64,000 bases of DNA from Desmodus rotundus. Taxonomy: Eukaryota > Chordata > Mammalia > Chiroptera > Phyllostomidae. Of this stretch, positions 58,111 to 64,000 are shown piece by piece. The notes under the pieces were generated by a model. It worked only from the letters and a program-made list of their open reading frames with translations, was not told the origin of the DNA and searched no databases. A program made the position numbers and the translations under genes. How positions within the stretch are numbered: position 1 is the first letter of the stretch; each line of letters opens with the position of its first letter. The stretch spans positions 87,397,398 through 87,461,397 of the forward strand of contig NC_071398.1 in NCBI RefSeq assembly GCF_022682495.2. Direction: 5' to 3'.

Positions 58111-58437
58111 CTTTAACTCTTCCTTTGACACCTCTCCATTTCTGTGTTATCACAGGTTACTTTTTTCCCTAGTGTGCTTCAATAATACACACCCATAAGA
58201 GGTGAGGTCACCCAGAAGATGCCTTGCCCTTCTCCCAGAAGATGTAGGAGACACAGATTCCCTCGTGAAACCTCTGGGCAGTCAATCACCTCACAGTACA
58301 ATTTTTCATACGGCTATCGATTGTGACCCCCAGGGCAGATCAGTTCCTTGTCTCAAACTCAGCACCAAAATATCTGACTCATTTCACATTCTCTGCATCT
58401 ACTACCACTCCCTACTAACCGTAATAGGGAATATATA

Positions 58438-58570
58438 TACCGGGCGGGGCAAAGGAGGTTTACAGTTGCTCAGATGGAAAATCTATAATATAATAATTAA
58501 TAAATAATAAACAGGGATAAACTCTGTTTTGCATACTCAGAACTGTAAACCTACTTTTGTTCCATTCTGT
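58438..58570. mobile_element. Mariner-type MITE with long TIRs
   Basis: The left end GGGGCAAAGGAGGTTTACAG is the near reverse complement of the right end CTGTAAACCTACTTTTGTTC (58541-58562). The two ends share about 30 bp with few changes around an AT-rich centre (TAATAATTAATAAATAATAA). The flanks are TA-rich, consistent with TA target choice. Length is about 130 bp, no coding. The phrase GGTTTACAGTT...TGTAAACCTACTTTTG is one I remember from mammalian mariner MITEs. Confidence 0.75.
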
Positions 58571-59724
58571 TTGTGTGTGTGCATATATCTTTTTAAACAT
58601 TACCAGTCACATATGTTTATTATCATGAGAGCCCATATCTTTCTATTACTAAAATTGCCATTTATATTCTGTAATGGACTGAAATGACATAGTAAAAAAA
58701 GAAAAGCTATGAACATTAGCCCAAGAGATCAGCAGAGATGGTTGTAAACAGTAACTAGCTAAATATAACAATGCTTTTCTAAAAAAAAAATAATAACCAA
58801 TGAAAATCCCTCATGGAGAAATGTCTAATGTTATTAGTTCAGTTCCAATGCTGGCATTTGGATATATGTAATTATTTTCTCTCTTACTTTAATAACATTG
58901 TTCCAGCTGTCTTCTATAAATTATATTATGTAAATGTACTATTGATGAATATAATAAATCCCAATCATATTTCAACATATTAATATTAAGCTTATTATAT
59001 TGCACTACAGATATGACAAGTTAATTTTTAGGTCTCATTCTTACTCATGTTTATAAGCAGAATAAGCTTCCACTTACATGAAGTCATAATTCTCATTTAT
59101 AGTTTCACATATCATTAATTATCTAATTTTTATTGATTTCCCCTTAGTTTAATAAGTTCACATACTATGTGATTTTCAATATAGAGTAGTTAAGAAAAGT
59201 AATTTTATTGATTAGAAGAACTCAATATTCAAGGTAAAGCATATGCCGTTTTTCAGTACTCAATAGAGCATTTTGAATAAAACATTAGTTTTAAATTATA
59301 ATAAAGTTTTAAATTATAATACCAAGTCAATTTAATTTTCAAAGACTATTAAATCAGACATACTTTTAAATGCCTAGTGTTTAGACTATTTTAATGATAA
59401 AATCATGTGGATGCATTCCTTTACTGAACATTAAATTTGGGTTCAGAGCTGCCCTGTTGTAGAACTCCAGAATTCTAAAAGGGTCTTGATTAATTACGGA
59501 TAGATGAGCTCTCTTAGAGTGGGATATTTCTCCTTGGGCATCCTGCAGACTTCAGGAACTTTGTCTGGAAGGAAGCCTTTCCTATAGCATTGCTTCGTTG
59601 TTCCTTGTGAGGCGCTCCTCTGTTCAGAACCTGGTGAGCTTCATGGAGGAATCGCCGCAGAGCCCCAACTCTTCAGCATCAGAAGCTTCATTCTCAAAGA
59701 CTTGGTTGCCTTCTGAGTCCAGTC
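58571..59724. other. Unique AT-rich sequence with an 18-bp tandem
   Basis: AGTTTTAAATTATAATAA at 59287-59304 is followed directly by a 16-bp copy (59305-59320). No gene recognised. Confidence 0.5.
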
Positions 59725-59743
59725 TTTAAAAAGACCAGTTTTA
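59725..59743 (+). repeat. L1 target-site duplication, left copy
   Basis: TTTAAAAAGACCAGTTTTA, identical over 19 bp to 60808-60826. Confidence 0.95.
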
Positions 59744-60542
59744 CAAATGGGACCTCATCAAAATAAAAAGCTTCTGCATGGCTAAAGAAAACAGCACCAA
59801 ATTACAAAGAGAACCAACAGTATGGGAAAACATATTTGCTAATGATATCTCAGACAAGGGCCTGATCTCCAAAATATATAAAGAACTCACATGACTCCAC
59901 TCCAGGAAGACAAACAACCCAATTAAAAAATGGGCAAAGGACTTGAACAGACACTTCTCCAAGGAAGACATACAGAGGGCCCAGAGACATATGAAAAGAT
60001 GCTCAGCATCACTAGCCATCAGAGAGATGCAAATTAAAACCACAATGAGGTACCATCTCACACCAGTCAGAGTGGCCAACATAAACAAATCCACAAACAA
60101 ATGTTGGAGAGGATGCAGAGAAAAGGGAACCCTAGTGCACTGTTGGTGGGAATGCAGACTGGTGAGGCCACTGTGGAAAACAGTATGGAATTTCCTCAGA
60201 AAACTAAAAATGGAACTGCCCTTTGACCCAGCAATTCCTCTGCTGGGATTATACCCTAAGAACCCTGAAACACCAATCCAAAAGAACCTGTGCACCCCAA
60301 TGTTCATAGAAGCACAATTTACAATAGCCAAGTACTGGAAGCAACCTAAGTGCCCATCAGCAAATGAGTAGATCCAAAAACTATGGTATATTTACACAAT
60401 GGAATTCTACGCAGCAGAGAGAAAGAAGGAGCTTATACCCTTTGCAACAGCATGGATGGAACTGGAGAGCATTATGCTAAGTGAAATAAGCCAGGCGGTG
60501 AGGGACAAATACCATATGATCTCACCTTTAACTGGAACATAA
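59744..60542 (+). pseudogene. L1 ORF2 C-terminal remnant with two in-frame stops
   Basis: One frame runs the length: [52 protein letters not shown], then the cysteine-rich CWRGC...[32 protein letters not shown] and the end KYHMISPLTGT. This is the C-terminal domain of the L1 endonuclease/reverse transcriptase protein. Stops fall at 59892-59894 (TGA) and 60369-60371 (TAG where Trp is usual). The endonuclease and reverse transcriptase domains are absent, so it cannot act on its own. Confidence 0.9.
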
Positions 60543-60679
60543 TCAATAGAAGAAAAAAGCAAACAAAATATAACCAGAGACATTGAAATTAAGAACAATC
60601 TAACAATAGCCGGGGGGGGGGGGACAGTGGGGAGAGGGGTTTACAGGAACTACTATAAAGGACACATGGACAAAACCAA

Positions 60680-60742
60680 GGGGGAGGGTGGAGGTGGGGG
60701 AGGGAGGTGGGTCCAGCTGGGGTGGGGTGGAGGGATGGGGAG
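60680..60742 (+). other. G-rich tract with quadruplex potential in L1 3'UTR
   Basis: At least six runs of three or more G separated by short linkers. Many mammalian L1 families have such a tract in the 3'UTR. The same tract appears as C-rich sequence at 42105-42170 in the antisense L1 tail. Confidence 0.8.
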
Positions 60743-60807
60743 AAAAGTCATACAACTGTAATTGAATAACAATAAAATTTTTTTTAAAAAGATAAAGGAA
60801 AAAAAAT

Positions 60808-60826
60808 TTTAAAAAGACCAGTTTTA
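60808..60826 (+). repeat. L1 target-site duplication, right copy
   Basis: TTTAAAAAGACCAGTTTTA, 19 of 19 identical to the left copy. Confidence 0.95.
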
Positions 60827-61394
60827 AGCATTTCTACTTATTTTTTTTATTTAAAACCTCCTGGTTTTTAATAAAATGCTTTCATTGCTATTTTTTATTT
60901 ATTTATAGATTATCTCTCAACTTTCTACTTTCAATAAGATTTGGACCACTAAAATCCTCCATTTACATAGATTAAAATTATACATTTTAGTCTTTAACTT
61001 AAGTATTTCTTGTTCCATTAAATAATCACATCCCTTACAGAATCACTGAATTTTCCATAAGGAATTATTTTAGCTATTGTCTTATACAAGCCTTTCATTT
61101 AGTAGACTGAGACTTAGAGTGATTCAAGTTAACTGACAGTGATACTAGGGAAGAAGTTTGAAACTTAGGGCTTATGTCAAGTTCTATGTAATCGCAAAGA
61201 GCGAGTCCTACCTGATCCATCACTTGGTCGTAGATACGCGTGAGTCGTCTTCTCTCTAGACCCTCAGCTAACATCATAGTCTTGTCCATTGATACTTTGA
61301 GTTTAGATAACTGCACACCTTTGCCAGAGTTACGCCAAAACACAAATCTGACGATGCCATTTTCTTATTTAAACTGTTCACTAAAAGTTAGTCT
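60827..61394. other. Unique non-coding sequence
   Basis: No gene recognised. Confidence 0.5.
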
Positions 61395-61525
61395 GGCATA
61401 TAAACTATTGCATTTTTCACTTCACAGAAAGGAAACTAAGAACGAGAGATGAAATAACTTTCCCAAGAGCAAACGACTAACAGAGGGCCAGAGCCAGAAG
61501 TCAAACTCGGTGCTGTCAGCGTTGA
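61395..61525 (-). repeat. MIR SINE, antisense
   Basis: CACAGAAAGGAAACTAAGAA, GAAATAACTTTCCCAAGAGC, GGCCAGAGCCAGAAGTCAAA follow the antisense MIR core. Confidence 0.75.
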
Positions 61526-61799
61526 CCCGAGGAAGGCTGGTAAAGAGATCTGAGACCGCTGACGGGGAAGACCCGGAACTTGCAAGATTTTATTTGGTAC
61601 CTGTCCCATGACAGGCACTTTGTTAATTTCTGGTGCCATAAAAATAATAAAATATTAGTCCTAGTACAACGTAAGGTAGGAGTGGAAGAAATTCTTCGTC
61701 TTATGTCATTTAGTTTTCTTTTCCATTAATCCAGGGTACTGCACCATGAATAATTTATGAAGTTTCCTATGATATGATTGTGGCTCCTCTTCATTCTTT
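61526..61799. other. Unique sequence
   Basis: Possible L2 end around 61590-61650 (GTCCCATGACAGGCAC) but weak. Confidence 0.4.
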
Positions 61800-61895
61800 C
61801 AATATAGCAGCAGAGGAACATAGCTGTTAAGAATGTGGGTTTCAGATTCCAATGCCTGGGACTCTCGCCCAGCTTCCTGCAGTGTGGTTGTGACC
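61800..61895 (+). repeat. MIR SINE fragment
   Basis: ATAGCTGTTAAGAATGTGGG, TTTCAGATTCCAATGCCTGG and a TGTGGTTGTGACC end follow the 5' half of MIR. Confidence 0.7.
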
Positions 61896-62524
61896 AAAAG
61901 TGGTAATTCGTGGAAAATTCTTAGTCTGATCATGGTAAACGATACGTTCTCATTCCATAATAGCTATCGTTAAAAGGGTTTTTACTTTTCTTCCTCCTGA
62001 TCTATAGGGTTCAGAAGTCAATGGCAATACCTCTTCCCTATCAGGACCCTCAGTCTGTCAATGATTGGACTATGTGGTATTAATTTCATAAAAATTACCT
62101 GGAAAAATGACATGAATTATGTGTTTCTTAAACATGCACAAAGGCAAAGACTCAAGTGAGGATAAAACTGTTTTGAGTAGCTTATCATGAGCAACTTTCT
62201 AAGCCACGCAGAATAGACTGAAATTCATCCTAAATGAGAGAAAAAATAAACCATTTTGTGCTTAAGAGCACAATCAAATTTTCAAATTTTAAGCACCAAT
62301 ACTGACTGTAATATGGAGGCAATATTGAACAGGAACCTAGTGGGAAGGAGGAAGGGTGGGTAAGAGGATATTGATGAAAGCCAGGTAAGAAAGTAAGGAG
62401 AGCCGTATGAAAGGAAATGATGGTAGAGACATATTTGAGAGCTACTGAAAGGAAAACTACTCAGAACTCTCTTGTAAATTAATGGGGTGCTAAAAAATAG
62501 GAAGAAGTCTGTATAGTAAACCTA
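61896..62524. other. Unique non-coding sequence
   Basis: No gene or repeat recognised. Confidence 0.5.
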
Positions 62525-62720
62525 AATACCAGTGTTCAGACTTGCAAAATCAAAATCACCTTGGGAAGTTTTTAAAAATATAGTTTAAAATATCGTTTCT
62601 GGGCTTACCCTCAGAGGTTCCAATTCAGGAGTTCAAAGGTAGGATCCAGCATGCTGTATTATTATATTTTAGTTCCCAACTGCAGCTTGTAAGTATCATT
62701 TAAGCTTAAATTGCACAGCG
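62525..62720 (+). mobile_element. MER5A-type hAT MITE, worn
   Basis: CAGTGTTCAGACTTGC, AATCACCTTGGGAAGTTTTT, CAGAGGTTCCAATTCAGG, then CAGCATGCTGTATTATTAT and a worn right end follow MER5A order. Confidence 0.6.
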
Positions 62721-63343
62721 TTCTAGATTTCTTTTGCCATAATCAATTAATGGCCAGATTGTATCCTTCACGCAACCACTGGCTAGCAGTGCTCTAGCTG
62801 ATGTGGTGCATACGAGAGAAATGAAACCGTTCCTAATTTAGGTATCTTACAACTTCATTGAGAGGACAGCGCTAACATGTATCAAACAATTAGAGGACAA
62901 CTAACTGCCAAACCAGAAGCTACTAGTGACAGATGGTATAAATGCTCCGGTGACACATCGTCATGGGAACTGGAGCAGATCTAATTTGAAAGAACCCTTA
63001 ATAGACAGAATATTAGAAAATTAAAGGAGGAGATATGACAGCCCAACTATAATAAGATCAGCAGAGAATGAGCCACTCACGTGGCAAAGAGTAAGACTCA
63101 CCACCTGTGGGGTGAAGGGAGTCGATGAGTAGCTGGAAATCAATTTAGTAGCCTGGATAAGACAATGGAGAACTTCACAAGAATAGTCTAGGAATATGGC
63201 CATATCATAAGGAAGGTGGACTGAAAAATGGAGAGCCTAGGAGGAGGAAGACTAGCCTGGGGAGGGGGTAGGTTGCCTTAGTCAGTTCAAGTAGCAGGTG
63301 ATGAGAGCATAGGTTGAAGGTAGATATGTAAGTGGAAATAAAG
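62721..63343. other. Unique non-coding sequence
   Basis: No gene recognised. Confidence 0.5.
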
Positions 63344-63465
63344 TGTGATAATTAATTTTGTTTATTAACTTGGCTAGGCTATGGTACCCAATTCTTTGGT
63401 CAAACACCAGGCTAGAGCTGCTGTTAAAGTATTTTTAGATGTGAATAACACTTAAAATCCATGGT
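63344..63465 (+). repeat. LTR-type mammalian repeat, left part
   Basis: TTTATTAACTTGGCTAGGCT, CAATTCTTTGGTCAAACACC and AGATGTGAATAACACTTAAA follow a common mammalian LTR-type consensus ('GTCAACTTGGCTGGGCTATGG ... TTTGGTCAAACACCAG ... TGTGATTAACATTTAAAT'). I do not give a family name. It stops at about 63465 and resumes at about 63678. Confidence 0.65.
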
Positions 63466-63677
63466 CTGGCACAAATAATGTCTTTTTTTAATTACAAACT
63501 CTTTTATTACAAAATCATAAGCATGTGATTCCATAATGCAATAATATCACACTCAAGCACACTGCATGCCATTTTAGGTGAAATGTTCAAATTAAAACTA
63601 TAAATTATTACACCCATATTTTTACGCTATTAACCACACTCAGATAGGTATTACTTCTGATGGACCTTGTATTTATA
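63466..63677. mobile_element. About 212-bp insertion interrupting the LTR-type repeat
   Basis: This AT-rich segment is absent from the consensus I remember, and the two flanking parts of the LTR-type repeat join closely if it is removed. It starts near a TCTGGCAC phrase and has no coding frame. Its own family is not recognised; no clear target-site duplication. Confidence 0.45.
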
Positions 63678-64000
63678 TCAGTAGGCTTTGACTAAAACAG
63701 ATTACTCCATAAATAATGTGGGTTAGCTTCATCCAATAGCTGAAGGCCTTAAGATCAAAGACTGAGATTTACCGAAGAAGAATTGTCCTCAGGTATGAGA
63801 CAGGGAAACCATGCCTGAATTCCTAGCCTGGTGCCCTGTGGAATTCAGGCCCAAGGCTGCAACATCAACTCAGACGGGAATTTCCGGCCCACTGGCCTGA
63901 CCTATAGCCCAGATTTGGGGCTTGCCAGTCCCCGCCATGACATAGTCAATTTCTTAAAATCGTTCTCTCTGAATATAACCTATCAGTTCTGATTCTCTGG
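63678..64000 (+). repeat. LTR-type mammalian repeat, right part, runs off window edge
   Basis: CAGTAGGCTTTGACTAAAAC, GGGTTAGCTTCATCCAATAG, GAAGGCCTTAAGATCAAAG, GATTTACCGAAGAAGAATTG, GCTGCAACATCAACTCAG, TTTGGGGCTTGCCAGTCCC and TATCAGTTCTGATTCTCTGG match the later half of the same consensus in order. Confidence 0.7.

Larger units (their letters stand above)
59744..60807 (+). mobile_element. L1 retrotransposon, 5' truncated, bat-type G-rich 3'UTR
   Basis: About 1.06 kb of the 3' end of L1: the C-terminal part of ORF2 (to the TAA at 60540-60542), a 3'UTR with a 12-nt G-run (60612-60623) and a G-rich block (60680-60742), AATAAA at 60771-60776 and an A/T-rich tail. A perfect 19-bp target-site duplication flanks it. 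Truncation at the 5' side is the usual outcome of target-primed reverse transcription. Identity of the duplication and absence of frameshifts say it is among the youngest insertions here. Confidence 0.95.

Noticed and set aside
59741..60331. 196-codon minus-strand frame
   Set aside because: It is the antisense shadow of the L1 ORF2 remnant on the plus strand.
1..64000. CRISPR arrays, operons, phage or other microbial systems
   Set aside because: The whole window has mammalian repeat content; the only short-period arrays are simple microsatellites, with no direct repeat and spacer structure.

Overview
The window reads as non-coding nuclear DNA of a placental mammal, most likely a bat of the Yangochiroptera group. 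It is AT-rich and has no long open reading frames, no operons and no ribosome-binding-site pattern. It is filled with layered mammalian repeats (L2, MIR, MER5A, MaLR-type LTR, L1). Two items point to bats: a tRNA-derived SINE of Ves type at 19332-19420, with recognisable A and B boxes, and an L1 3' end with a G-rich 3'UTR at 59744-60807. Several mariner-type DNA transposon relics and MITEs are also present. The lineage call rests on repeat types remembered from the literature, not on a search.

I found no intact protein-coding gene and no exon I would defend. The clearest gene-derived sequence is an intronless CISD1 (mitoNEET) retrocopy at 7146-7511. It keeps an open frame but has lost one iron-sulfur ligand cysteine and its normal stop. 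The only other protein-coding remnants belong to transposons: the L1 ORF2 C-terminus at 59744-60542 (two in-frame stops), an old antisense L1 ORF2 between about 41.8 and 45.7 kb, and two mariner transposase relics at 43.6-44.9 kb.

Layout: 0-7 kb is mostly unique sequence, with a possible LTR fragment at the left edge. 7-11 kb holds the CISD1 retrocopy and a TTTC microsatellite. 11-16 kb is an L2/MIR field in which MER5A and MIR copies interrupt an L2. 17-20 kb holds a palindromic MITE, a MaLR-like LTR, the Ves SINE and a MER5A. 20-31 kb is mainly unique, with hairpins, paired MIRs, another L2 and a 28-bp dispersed exact duplication. 31.6-33 kb is an old L1 5' region split by a younger L1 insertion that carries a 5' inversion. 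34-41 kb is mostly unique, with weak ancient repeats and a second short dispersed duplication. 41.2-45.7 kb is a nested complex: an old antisense L1 interrupted by a younger L1 tail and by a mariner block that sits between two TG/TA microsatellite tracts. 46-59 kb holds an L1 tail, a degenerate CTATA-type pentamer array, MER5A, a long L2 and a mariner-type MITE. 59.7-60.8 kb is the young L1 with a perfect 19-bp target-site duplication. The last 3 kb holds MIR, MER5A and an interrupted LTR-type repeat running off the right edge.

No genes here act together. The region is best described as an intergenic or deep intronic stretch whose interest lies in its insertion history. Repeat boundaries are read by eye and are usually good to 10-30 bp. 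Family names for old repeats are from memory of consensus sequences.
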